Positions 9,011 through 17,805 of a stretch of DNA of 64,000 nt are shown here, one piece after another; within the stretch, counting starts at the first letter, position 1, and every line of letters begins with the position of its first letter. The position numbers and the translations under genes were made by a program. The DNA comes from JAWKTV01 sp041398905 (GTDB taxonomy: Bacteria > Planctomycetota > Planctomycetia > Planctomycetales > Planctomycetaceae), in assembly GCA_041398905.1 (NCBI GenBank), contig JAWKTV010000004.1, positions 124,001 to 188,000 on the forward strand. The letters are read 5' to 3'. The notes beneath the pieces were generated by a model. That model searched no databases, was not told the origin of the DNA, and was given only the letters and a program-made list of their open reading frames with translations.

Positions 9011-10549
9011 CTACCCGCCGCCGGAGCCATCTTCCGGTAACTCGGTCACCGGCTCGCCGGAGTCGTGCTCCAGCCAGTCTCGCTGCTGAATTAGCACGTT
9101 GCCGAGCATCGTGAGCGTTTCCCCGGAGCCGTCATCGACCAGCATCTGCTGTCGCGACTCGTCCGAGAGTTCCCGTCGCCGGGGGTCTGCCGGGTCGAGC
9201 ACGTTCTCGAACTCGCCCAGATTGAGCGGCTCGCCTGCCTGCTGTCGACGCAGCCCCTGCCAGCTTCCAAGCGGCCTCGGCGAGAGCAGGTTCTCTTTGG
9301 ATCGACGTGCCGCGTCCGGTTGAAACAGCGCCGCGGCCTCACCCAGACGCTCGTACTCGATTGTCAGCTTCGACCATGGCCAACGATCGTACTGCTGCTC
9401 GGCCAGACTTTGGCGTTGCTCGACGAGCAATGGCAAATCGCCACGCACGCCCCGCCGCCGATAACTGGCCACCACTTCCGCCGGGTCCCGATTGATCCGC
9501 ACCAGGCAGGGAGGAGCCTCCAGCATCGAGAAGTGAGGCAGCCAGTGGTTCAACGTCATCACGAATCGCGGGTCTTTGATCGCCCAGGCGGATGGCAGCA
9601 CTTTAAGCAGCGCGTGCGCCCGGCGCGGCGGCAGCAGGCCATGCTTCTGGATCATCTGATTGAGCTGCCGAATCGACACGCTCTCGGCGAAATCGCGGTC
9701 AGCGTCGACCGGATCCCAACCGGCGGCGTGCAACATCCGCGTGAGAATGCTGGTTCCTGAATGCCCGACTCCCAGCACCACCACCGGCGGCTTGTTGTTG
9801 AAGACATCGGCGAAGACCCGTGGCGCGACGCGGCGGTACTGCTCGAATCCGTTCCTCCGCAGGTAACTCTGAAAGTAGTCTCGCGCACGACGACGGTACG
9901 CCAGGTAGTCGGCCGTCCGCTCGTCGGGCACGTGATAGCAGACAACCTCGGGAGCGCAGGCGACTCGCCATTGGGCCGCCTTCTTGACTTCGTAGAAGTA
10001 CGGAGCATGCTCGCCGACCTTCAATTCGTCCAGCCAGCGATGACTCGCCAGCATTTCCCGGCGAAACATGGCGAAGTTCAGACCATGTCACACAGCCGGT
10101 ACGGGACCCGCGGGGGTTGTCCGCAGCCGGTGCTGACTCTCCCGCACGAAGAGAGTCTTGCGAAACGCCTCGAAGTCCATTGAGTAGGCGGCGACCCGCC
10201 CATACCGTCCCGCGAATGGCGCGCAACGCAGCCCACTTCAGGATCGCTGCGCAACACATCCAGCCAGCGGCTCGATCCGCGTCTCGTCCGTGAAGAAAAA
10301 GTCGTCCTCAGGATCAGCAGGAACTCGGTCCGCAGGTGATCAATCAGCGCGTTGCGCGCCGCGGACAGGCCGCAATCAACCGGGAGCCGCAGATGCTCGA
10401 CCCCCGCCGGTACACGAGCCGAAGTTCGCCCGTTGTCGGCAACGACGATTCGTGCCGCGGGGTAACGCAGCCGAATGCTGGAGATGAGCGCCCGTGAGCA
10501 GTTGCGGCCGATCAAACGTGGTGATGCCGAAAGTGACGTCCGAAAGCAT
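9011..10549 (-). CDS. Glycosyltransferase (GT2)-sulfotransferase fusion, frameshifted N-terminal half
   Basis: The start is the ATG at 10549, opening MLSDVTFGITTFDRP, a GT2-type beginning. The GT part continues in shifted frames with RIVVADNGR, LRLPVDCGLSAARNALIDHL and, after frame correction near 10300, an EDDFFFTDETR acidic metal-binding motif. From about 10080 the frame is clean: a GT-like segment ending EVVCYHVPDE, then VVVLGVGHSGTSILTRMLHAAG (from about 9780), a P-loop resembling the PAPS 5'-phosphosulfate loop, and IKDPRFVMTLNHWLP and RDPAEVVASYRRRG, typical of sulfotransferases. One polypeptide of about 510 residues would therefore hold a sugar transferase and a sulfotransferase, presumably acting on one cell-surface glycan. 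The frame breaks lie in the N-terminal half and look like base-calling errors. Substrates are unknown. Confidence 0.72.
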
Positions 10550-10715
10550 GTTGTCTCGCCCGCTGGAATAGAGTGACTGAGGTGGCGCACCCACCCCCAC
10601 ATGGCCTGTCAGTTTGAGGCAGAACCGCAGGCCGTTTTGGCGGCCAGGCGGAACCCGACACGCCGCCCTTAGCGTGACTGGACCAGGCCATCGCTGGCAA
10701 GCGACAACTGCCCGA

Positions 10716-12194
10716 TTACGCCAGAGCAGCCCCGACAACCTCGCCGTGCACGTCGGTCAGCCGGAACTCGCGGCCCTGGAACTGGTAGGTGAGCCGCGTG
10801 TGATCGATCCCCAGCAGGTGCAGAATCGTGGCCTGCAGGTCATGAACATGCACGCCGTTCTCGGCGACGCTGTAGCTGTAATCGTCGCTGCTGCCCCAGG
10901 TCATCCCGCCTTTGATGCCCCCGCCCGCCATCCACATCGTAAAGCAGCGACCGTGATGATCGCGACCATAGGCGCCCGGCTTCGGCTCGCCCTGCGAGAA
11001 AATCGTTCGGCCAAACTCGCCCCCCAGACGACGAGGGTCTCGTCGAGCAATCCTCGCTGTTCGAGGTCGATCAGCAGTCCCGCCGTCCGCGCGGTCGGTA
11101 TCCTGACACTGCAGTGCCAGGTCACGTGGCACGTCTTCGTGATGATCCCAACCGACGTGATAGAGCTGGATAAACCGCACGCCGCGCTCGGCCATGCGTC
11201 GGGCCAGCAGGCAATTCGCGGCGTAGCTGCCCCGTGTCAAGGAGTCCTCCCCATACAGGTCGATTGTCGCCCGTGTCTCGCCCGAAATGTCGAGCAACTC
11301 CGGCACCGACGCCTGCATGCGGAATGCCATTTCGTACTGCTTGATCCGGGCTTCGGTCTCCGGGTCGCCGTAGGTTGCCGCGTTGATACGGTTGAGAGAT
11401 GCGATTGCCTCGACGGAATCCCTTTGCATCGAGCGGTCGATCCCGCCGGGGTTCGAGACGTACAGGATCGGATCACCGGTCGACTGCAGTTTCACCCCCT
11501 GATACTGCGATGGCAGAAAGCCACTGCCCCACAAACGAATCGAGACCGGTTGCGGCGTTCGCTTACAACTGCCGTATGAGTTGAGCACCAGGAACGCGGG
11601 CAACTCCTGTGTTTCACAACCCAGCCCATAGGCCAGCCAGCTTCCCATGCTGGGCCGACCGGCGAGTTGCGAGCCAGTCTGGATCAGCATCCGCGCCGGG
11701 TCGTGATTGATCGCCTCGCTGTGCACCGCCTTGAGAAAGCAGATATGGTCGACCACCTTGGCGGTGTGCGGCAGCAGTTCGCTCATCCAGGCCCCGCTCG
11801 CACCATGCTGTGCGAACTTGAACTTCGTTGGCACGACCGGCAGCCGCTTCTGTCCGTTGGTGAAGCCCGTCAGTCGCTGGCCAGCACGCACACTCTCGGG
11901 CAGGTCTTCGCCAAATCGATCCTTGATGGCCGGCTTGTAATCGAACAGGTCCGCCTGCGACGGCCCGCCCGACTGGAAGAGATAGATCACCCGCCGCGCT
12001 TTGGGAGCGATCGTTTGCAGTCCCGCGATGCCCCCCAGCGAATCGCGGGCGATCGCATCATCTCCCAGGACGCTCTTTGAAGTCGCGCCGGTCGCCGTCA
12101 AACCGGCCAGCGCCACCGCCCCCAGATTCAGCGACTGTGACGTCAGAAAGTGACGACGGGTCAGACGGTCAAACTCGCCGATCGGCTGTCGCAT
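10716..12194 (-). CDS. DUF1501 secreted protein with twin-arginine leader
   Basis: A planctomycete DUF1501 family protein of about 490 residues, related to sulfatase/alkaline phosphatase folds, function unknown. The leader RLTRRHFLTSQSLNLG is a twin-arginine signal, so it is exported folded. Conserved blocks are VIYLFQSGGPSQADLFDYKP, LKAVHSEAINHDPA, RPSMGSWLAYGLG, FIQLYHVGWDHH, GEFGRT and GRDHHGRCFTMWMAGGG. The ATG at 12194 is chosen; a GTG three codons upstream is also possible. Around 11015-11110 the frame is locally shifted and then restored. The expected LLIDLEQRGLLDETLVVWG is read in another frame there, so the protein sequence between about residues 367 and 392 is wrong as it stands. 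DUF1501 genes usually pair with DUF1553 cytochrome genes, but none is adjacent. Confidence 0.88.
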   Translation of the reverse strand: MRQPIGEFDRLTRRHFLTSQSLNLGAVALAGLTATGATSKSVLGDDAIARDSLGGIAGLQTIAPKARRVIYLFQSGGPSQADLFDYKPAIKDRFGEDLPESVRAGQRLTGFTNGQKRLPVVPTKFKFAQHGASGAWMSELLPHTAKVVDHICFLKAVHSEAINHDPARMLIQTGSQLAGRPSMGSWLAYGLGCETQELPAFLVLNSYGSCKRTPQPVSIRLWGSGFLPSQYQGVKLQSTGDPILYVSNPGGIDRSMQRDSVEAIASLNRINAATYGDPETEARIKQYEMAFRMQASVPELLDISGETRATIDLYGEDSLTRGSYAANCLLARRMAERGVRFIQLYHVGWDHHEDVPRDLALQCQDTDRADGGTADRPRTARIARRDPRRLGGEFGRTIFSQGEPKPGAYGRDHHGRCFTMWMAGGGIKGGMTWGSSDDYSYSVAENGVHVHDLQATILHLLGIDHTRLTYQFQGREFRLTDVHGEVVGAALA

Positions 12195-12203
12195 CGGTTC
12201 CAC

Positions 12204-12503
12204 TCAGTTCTTGCTGTAACGCGGCTGACGCATCGCATGGCGCGCGAGCGGATCGGACGCGTAGCGTCGCGCACAACTGACGCAGAGATCGTACCGCAAC
12301 TGCTTCGGCCCCGTCTCCTCGATCACGAACTCGCCCGTCCCCCCGAGCGCCTCGAGCTCCTCGGCGACGAGCGCGAGATTGTCGGCGTCGAGGTCTTGGT
12401 CCGTCAGCTCATCCGGGTCGAACGCCGCCCCGATGGAGAGTTGAACTTCGTACCGCTCGCGACCAATGTCACGGCCGCACAAGTCACACGAAAAATGCAT
12501 CAT
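12204..12503 (-). CDS. Small double-CxxC zinc-ribbon-like protein
   Basis: A 99-residue protein with a CDLCG pair at residues 6-10 and a CVSC pair near residue 75, consistent with a single zinc-binding site formed by two CxxC knuckles. The middle is acidic (PDELTDQDLDADNL). It starts MMHFSCDLCGRDIG and ends with a basic tail. Its TGA is immediately followed by the start of the DUF1501 gene, so the two are probably one transcript. I do not recognise a named family. A structural or regulatory zinc protein is inference. Confidence 0.7.
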   Translation of the reverse strand: MMHFSCDLCGRDIGRERYEVQLSIGAAFDPDELTDQDLDADNLALVAEELEALGGTGEFVIEETGPKQLRYDLCVSCARRYASDPLARHAMRQPRYSKN

Positions 12504-12757
12504 CTGTCGAGTCCTTCCCTGTTTGTCGAGGGATGGCTGTCTTCAAAGTTTCAAAAGGTACATCCGCGAACGCGGGTGAGACCTCGGCGATTGGAACAGA
12601 AACACAGCAGCGTGTGAAGCACGAAATCCGCGGGGCGACGCGATCCCAATTTCGGAAAGCGAACTGCGGTTGACAGCTTTTGTGAAAGCTCCCCCGCGCG
12701 ACGGGCCGCCCGCGTCACTCCAACTCATGACATGCGGCGACGCGCCATGACGCGCGA

Positions 12758-13843
12758 CTACTCATCGAACGGTTCGAACGCGCTGTAGATCTCGATTGCG
12801 TCCCGATCCTTCAAGGTGCGGAATTCAAAGTACAACCCCCAATCGTTACCGCCGACGTTGTCGACGTTCACGATCAGCTCATTCCACCCCCGCTTCAACA
12901 CCGCCCGGACCTTGTCCTGCCCGCGGGCGGCGGACCGCAGAATGCGGTTGCGGTGGACCTCGTCGCGATTCAGCCAGACGGCCATCCCATCGTCACTCCC
13001 CATCGCCAGCACCACGGGGGTCTCTTCGTCGGCATACACGTAGCTCACCAGATAGCAGGCCTCCTTGTCCGACTTTGGAAAGATCGCATTGAGGGACAGA
13101 TGTTCGCTCTCGCCGATGTGGGTCCTCCATTCGAGTTGCTTGCCCTCGATCTCGACCGGCTGGTCGAATGCGAGCGCCGCCTGACCTAACCGCCGAATGA
13201 ACGCCCCCTCATCGCTGGTCGGCACTGGCCCAAGTACGTGCCACCGCTGGATGTAAGGCCGCCGCTCCTGCAGATTGATCGCACGCAACTCCAACTGCGC
13301 GGTCGTCAGTAGCCGCTTGAGATCGAGTACTTCGTCGTGCGCCTGCTGCAGCTCCCGAATCTGCTCGGCCTGCTGTTCCTGGACGAGTCGGAGCTTGTTC
13401 TCCAGCATCGTGGAACGCCCCTGGGCCGCTGCCGCCCGCTGTTGGTGCAGCCGCTCCAGTTCTTGAGACTGCTGCAGGCTCTGCCGCAGGGACTCGACCT
13501 CCGCCGCGTCGATGGCCGCCGCCGTCGGGCTCGTCGGCGACAATCTTGCCACCTCAACCGGTCGCGCCCCCCCCGGCATCAGGAAGCCGAGTTGCATCAT
13601 CACGCCGATTGCCACCAGTCCGCCGATCACGATGCCGAACAGCAGCCACTTCCACCGCGCGGGGCTGTTCGGAGCCACTTCGGTCACTGCCGGTGACGTT
13701 CCCGCCGGGGGCGATGCTGCTGGCATCATCAACAGGCTGTCGAGCGGATCGATGCTCCACGGCCCTGCACACGCCGGACAGGTTCCGTCCGGCGCCTCGT
13801 CGACAAGGACAAACCCGCAACCCGGGCATGTGTGGGTCAACAT
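12758..13843 (-). CDS. Membrane-anchored zinc-ribbon/coiled-coil protein
   Basis: Start at the ATG at 13843, giving 361 residues. Order of parts: an N-terminal zinc ribbon (CPGC at residues 6-9 and CPAC near 25-28), a linker, one membrane segment WLLFGIVIGGLVAIGVMMQLGFL (about 70-92), a coiled coil of about 90 residues rich in Gln, Glu and Leu, then a C-terminal beta domain. That domain begins RPYIQRWHVLGPVP and has VLAMGSDDGMAVWLNRDEVHRNR and ELIVNVDNVGGNDWGLYFEF, the pattern of a carbohydrate-binding or PA14-like jelly roll. The ribbon would face the cytoplasm and the jelly roll the outside. A longer upstream frame exists, but it overlaps the GntP gene and lacks family resemblance. Function unknown. 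Confidence 0.8.
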   Translation of the reverse strand: MLTHTCPGCGFVLVDEAPDGTCPACAGPWSIDPLDSLLMMPAASPPAGTSPAVTEVAPNSPARWKWLLFGIVIGGLVAIGVMMQLGFLMPGGARPVEVARLSPTSPTAAAIDAAEVESLRQSLQQSQELERLHQQRAAAAQGRSTMLENKLRLVQEQQAEQIRELQQAHDEVLDLKRLLTTAQLELRAINLQERRPYIQRWHVLGPVPTSDEGAFIRRLGQAALAFDQPVEIEGKQLEWRTHIGESEHLSLNAIFPKSDKEACYLVSYVYADEETPVVLAMGSDDGMAVWLNRDEVHRNRILRSAARGQDKVRAVLKRGWNELIVNVDNVGGNDWGLYFEFRTLKDRDAIEIYSAFEPFDE

Positions 13844-13902
13844 GGGCAGATTCTCGCAGTGGGCCTCACACGCCAGGTCTCGACGAGGTCGCGCGGAGCA
13901 AG

Positions 13903-15804
13903 TCAGATCGCAAATGGATACCGCCAGGCGGTCGCCAGCAGCAGCGTCATCGCCAGCGACACCGTGCTGAGCACCATGAGCATCACCGTCCACGATTTGA
14001 GTGCTTCCGCTTCGGTCAGGCCACCCATCTTCGCGAAGATCCAGAAGCCGCTGTCGTTCATCCAGGATCCCATCAGCGACCCGGCTCCGATGGCGGTGGC
14101 GATGTACACCGGATGGAAGCCGAGGGCTTCCGGGCTGCGGATCATCGCCGCCAGCATCGCGGAGCCGGTGATCATCGCCACCGTGCTCGACCCCTGAGCG
14201 ACCTTCAGCACCGCCGCGATGGCATACCCGAGCATCAGGTAAACCAACCCCTGGCCAACACCGCCCTGCGAGGCGAACATCTGCTCGATCGAGTCCCCCA
14301 CCCTGGCCGTCTTGAGCATTTCGCCGAAGGCTCCCCCGCCTGCGGTGATGAGGATGATGACGCCGGCACTCATCAGGGCCTGTTCGACCGTCCGGCTCAT
14401 TTCGGTGAGCGACGATCGCTTCTGTCGCCAGTAGAGGAACATCGCGCAGATCGTCGAGAGCAGCAGCGACAGATTCGCATTGCCGAACAGCGACGAGATA
14501 TCCGCCCACCGACGCCATTGTGTGTCGTAGTTGTGCGGTCGGAAGACTGTCGGGAAGGCGACTTCCAGAGCAAGCCGATTGAGCCGCTCGCGCTCGTGCA
14601 GTCGCAAATCCTTGCGAGGCCGCGCGAGCTGGCTGCTGAGCAGCAGCCGTCGATCGACGAGTTCCTTGTCGGCCGCGGTCGCCCCCGCCGCGAGTTGTTT
14701 GAGTTTCCAGTCCGGCACGATCACCGACTCAAACGCAGCGTCACCGTAGAGCCAGCCGCGGGCCTCGACGGCCGCAGCATCCGTGATTCCCTGCTCCGCC
14801 AGCAATCGGCTGACGTCGTTCGTCGCCAGTAACTGGTTGAGCGCGTCCGTCGCTTCCGACGCACCCGCTTCGTCCAGCGGTCCAATCGCGGTCAGGCGCT
14901 CCGTAACCGCCGGAGGCAACAGCTTCTTGAGCCGGCCGGCCGGTGACAGGTCCGTCGCCTCAGCCGTCCGCAGCGACTCTCGCAAAGGTTCCCAGTCGGT
15001 CACATCGCCCGCGTGAATGCGGGCAACACCTTCGTTGTCGGCGATGGTCGTCAGCGCGGTGTTGGCGGAGATCATCAGCACGGGCAGCAGCACCGGCACC
15101 AGCGAGAGCCATAGCGGCGGCAATCCGGTGGGCGCGCCACCCGCCGGCTCTTCGTCCACCGCCTGCGTATCGGGTGCCGATTCGCGATAGGGGATGTTGA
15201 GCTTCGCATCGAGGAACTGGCTGAACAGCAGCCCCGCCACCGCCGCCGGCAACGCCACGAGGCCGCCAATCAGAATCATCACGCCAACATCGATGTCGAG
15301 GTTCGCCGCCATCAACAGCGGGCCGGGCGTGGGCGGCACCAGCGTATGCGTGATCGCCCCGCCCGCGGCGATCGCGAGGATCGAAAGCAGGTATCGCTGC
15401 TTCGTCTTGCGGAACAGCGAGCGGGCCAGCGGGACGAGCAAGTAGAACACCGTGTCAAAGAAGACCGGAACCGCGAGCACGAAGCCGCTGGACATCAGCG
15501 CCCACGGCGTCCGCTTGACTCCCAGTAGATTCAGGAACGCCTGTACGATCCGATCCGCCGCGCCGCTGCGCATCATGCACTCGCCAATGATGGCTGCAAG
15601 CGCGATGACAATCGCGATCTTGCCGGCCGACGATCCGAACGAATCGGCCACCCGGCTGATCTTGCTTCCGATCGATCCGGGGGCGAGCAGACTCACGACG
15701 ATCGCCGCCGTCACCAGCGCGAGGAAGGCATTTACCCTCAGGACCAGAATCAGTCCCAGAACGGTGATGATGCCGATGGCGAGAATCAGCAACGGGGACA
15801 GCAT
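13903..15804 (-). CDS. GntP-family permease with large soluble insertion
   Basis: A 633-residue inner-membrane transporter of the gluconate:H+ symporter (GntP) family. Typical blocks are PVFFDTVFYLLVPLARSL, GGAITHTLVPPTPGPLLMA, GEMLKTARVGDSI, VAQGSSTVAMITG and GAGSLMGSWMNDSGFWI, so gluconate or a related sugar acid is the likely substrate. The family is normally near 450 residues. Here about 180 residues (roughly 256-435) of hydrophilic, helix-rich sequence are inserted between a membrane segment ending VLMISANTALTTIAD and one beginning LSLLLSTICAMFLYW. Removing them restores the usual length. No frame problem is seen across the insertion. The gene is divergent from the fhcB-like gene. Confidence 0.9.
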   Translation of the reverse strand: MLSPLLILAIGIITVLGLILVLRVNAFLALVTAAIVVSLLAPGSIGSKISRVADSFGSSAGKIAIVIALAAIIGECMMRSGAADRIVQAFLNLLGVKRTPWALMSSGFVLAVPVFFDTVFYLLVPLARSLFRKTKQRYLLSILAIAAGGAITHTLVPPTPGPLLMAANLDIDVGVMILIGGLVALPAAVAGLLFSQFLDAKLNIPYRESAPDTQAVDEEPAGGAPTGLPPLWLSLVPVLLPVLMISANTALTTIADNEGVARIHAGDVTDWEPLRESLRTAEATDLSPAGRLKKLLPPAVTERLTAIGPLDEAGASEATDALNQLLATNDVSRLLAEQGITDAAAVEARGWLYGDAAFESVIVPDWKLKQLAAGATAADKELVDRRLLLSSQLARPRKDLRLHERERLNRLALEVAFPTVFRPHNYDTQWRRWADISSLFGNANLSLLLSTICAMFLYWRQKRSSLTEMSRTVEQALMSAGVIILITAGGGAFGEMLKTARVGDSIEQMFASQGGVGQGLVYLMLGYAIAAVLKVAQGSSTVAMITGSAMLAAMIRSPEALGFHPVYIATAIGAGSLMGSWMNDSGFWIFAKMGGLTEAEALKSWTVMLMVLSTVSLAMTLLLATAWRYPFAI

Positions 15805-16100
15805 GGAGAATTCTCTCGCGAGTTGATGGCGGTTGTCGGCAATCTCCGAGGACGTGACGGCCTCGCGGCCCCCAGCATCCCGGCGGGTCGTTGGCCGCGG
15901 GACTCATCGCCCGCTGGAAACCCCAACCGGCCGCCCGCACGAATCCGGCGACCCGGTAGTTGAATGCATCCTGATGCGAAGCGTCAAACGTATCGAGAAG
16001 CGAACACGCGTTGATCGATGTTGTGACGACTGGTTCCGGTCGACATAATCGGGTGTCCCAGCCACTGTCGCCCGCCACGCTTTCGCCACGATCGACTCAA

Positions 16101-17444
16101 ATGAGCACCGCGACAACGACCGCCACCGAGACCCCCCTCCAACTCAAAGTCGTCGAAGACGCCACCTGCACCTTCTGCGGCTGCGTCTGCGATGACATCG
16201 ACCTGTCCGTCGACCTCGCCACCAACCATATCACCGAGGCCAAGCGGGCCTGCGTGCTCGGCAAGGCTTGGTTCTTCAATCACCACATCGACGATCGTCC
16301 CGAAGCGCTGATCGACGGCCGACCCGCCACCTACGACGAAGCCGTCGCCCGCGCCGTCGACATCCTGACGTCCGCGCACTACCCGGTCACCTACGGGCTG
16401 TCGGACACCACCACCGAGGCCCAGCGGGTCGCCGTCGCCATCAGCGACTGGATCGGCGGAACCGTCGACACGACCACCTCGGTCTGCCACGGCCCCTCCG
16501 GCATGGCGTTCCAGGCGGTTGGCGAAGTCACCTGCACGCTGGGCGAGATCAAGAATCGGGCCGACTTCCTGATTTTCTGGGGTGGCAACCCCGCTGAGAG
16601 CCACCCGCGGCACTTCACCAAGTACAGCCTGATGCCGAAAGGGGAGTTCGTTCCGAACGGCCGCAAGGATCGCTACGCGGTGCTCATCGATGTCCGCAAG
16701 ACAAAGTCGGCGAAGGCGGTTGATCTGTTCTTGCAGATCAAACCGAAATCCGACTTTGAACTCGCCTGGACCCTTCGGGCGCTCGCCAAAGGCATCGAAC
16801 CCGACCCGTCCGTCGAGCAGAAGACGGGCGTCCCGCTCGATGTGCTCAAGGGTATGATGGATCGAATGAAGGCCGCCCAGTTCGGGGCGATCCTGTTCGG
16901 CATGGGCGTCACGATGACGCGTGGCAAGCACCTCAACAGCGAAGCGGTGCTCGCCCTGGCGCGAGACATGAACCGCCACACGCGATTCGTCGCCAAGCCG
17001 ATGCGTGGGCACGGCAACGTCACCGGGGCCGACAACGTCGTCTCCTGGTCGACCGGATACCCGTTCGGAGTGCATCTCGGTCGCGGCTACCCCCGTTTCA
17101 ATCCGGGTGAGTTCACCACGTCCGATCTCTTGGCGCGGGGCGAGGCGGACGCGGCGCTCATCATCGCTTCGGACCCGATGAGCAACTTCTCACAGCCGGC
17201 CCGCGAGCACCTCAAGAGCATCCCCGTCGTCGTGCTCGATCCAAAACTCAGCGAGACCGCCCAGATCGCCGCAGTGGCCTTCACCACCGCCACCTATGGC
17301 ATCAACACGCCCGGTACGGTGTACAGGATGGATGATGTCCCCATCCCGCTTCGGCCCGCGTTCGAGTCGCCCTACAAGAGCGACTACGAGATTCTCAAAG
17401 CGATTGAACGCGGCATCCGCGCGAAGCAACTGGCGAACACATAG
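16101..17444 (+). CDS. fhcB: Formylmethanofuran dehydrogenase subunit B homologue
   Basis: A 447-residue molybdopterin-oxidoreductase-like protein of the FwdB/FmdB/FhcB family, part of tetrahydromethanopterin-linked C1 metabolism. In methanogens subunit B holds the W/Mo-pterin and a [4Fe-4S] cluster; in methylotrophs the Fhc complex acts as formyltransferase/hydrolase. Here the N-terminus keeps CTFCGCVCDD (Cys 23, 26, 28, 30) with a further Cys at 51 (AKRACVLG), a plausible Fe-S site. Cys129 in SVCHGPSG aligns with the metal-ligand region. Later blocks FLIFWGGNPAESHPRHF, KPMRGHGNVTGADNV and IIASDPMSNF fit the family. The ATG at 16101 is preferred over one 90 bases upstream. No other fhc gene is in the window, so this subunit is encoded apart from its partners. 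Confidence 0.9.
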   Translation: MSTATTTATETPLQLKVVEDATCTFCGCVCDDIDLSVDLATNHITEAKRACVLGKAWFFNHHIDDRPEALIDGRPATYDEAVARAVDILTSAHYPVTYGLSDTTTEAQRVAVAISDWIGGTVDTTTSVCHGPSGMAFQAVGEVTCTLGEIKNRADFLIFWGGNPAESHPRHFTKYSLMPKGEFVPNGRKDRYAVLIDVRKTKSAKAVDLFLQIKPKSDFELAWTLRALAKGIEPDPSVEQKTGVPLDVLKGMMDRMKAAQFGAILFGMGVTMTRGKHLNSEAVLALARDMNRHTRFVAKPMRGHGNVTGADNVVSWSTGYPFGVHLGRGYPRFNPGEFTTSDLLARGEADAALIIASDPMSNFSQPAREHLKSIPVVVLDPKLSETAQIAAVAFTTATYGINTPGTVYRMDDVPIPLRPAFESPYKSDYEILKAIERGIRAKQLANT

Positions 17445-17578
17445 TCGCGTCGGCGGGTGGCATGGGAGCCCCGCGACAGCGCAAGCCGCGTGCGCTGCGG
17501 ACGCACCTGCCGGAGGCTGCCAGCGGAGCGCGTCAGCCGAACCATCCTGAACAACCGGGCTTCACCGCATGCGCACGA

Positions 17579-17767
17579 CTACTCGCTGCACTCTCGCTGG
17601 GCCTGCGACAGTGTCTGCGCCATGGTTCCAATGGCCGGCAAGGCGTTGTTGAACTCGCGGGTCAATGGCGCGAGATACTCCTCTTCGATATGCATCGCGT
17701 TCTCGTCCCGCCACTGCTCACGAGTCCGCTCCCAGGACTGCTGCAGCAGTTTGAGCGCTTCTTGCAT
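17579..17767 (-). CDS. Small helical protein, unknown function
   Basis: At least 62 residues from the in-frame ATG at 17767: MQEALKLLQQSWERTREQW, then an acidic helix, EEEYLAPLTREFNNALPAI and a final helix ending QAQRECSE. The whole chain reads as an alpha-helical hairpin or coiled coil with regularly spaced Trp and Leu. Similar residues continue upstream (RNLHAAAGR), so the true start may be an ATG at 17802 if one C is missing from the CCCC after it, which would leave a start just beyond the Bax inhibitor-1 stop. It is the last gene of a minus-strand pair and faces fhcB convergently. I do not recognise a named family. Confidence 0.55.
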   Translation of the reverse strand: MQEALKLLQQSWERTREQWRDENAMHIEEEYLAPLTREFNNALPAIGTMAQTLSQAQRECSE

Positions 17768-17805
17768 TCGCCCGGCGGCGGCGTGCAGGTTTCGGGGTTC
17801 ATCGC

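Noticed and set aside
12543..12728. Short minus-strand frame of 61 codons
   Set aside because: No ribosome binding site, no similarity, and Arg/Ser-rich composition typical of shadow frames.
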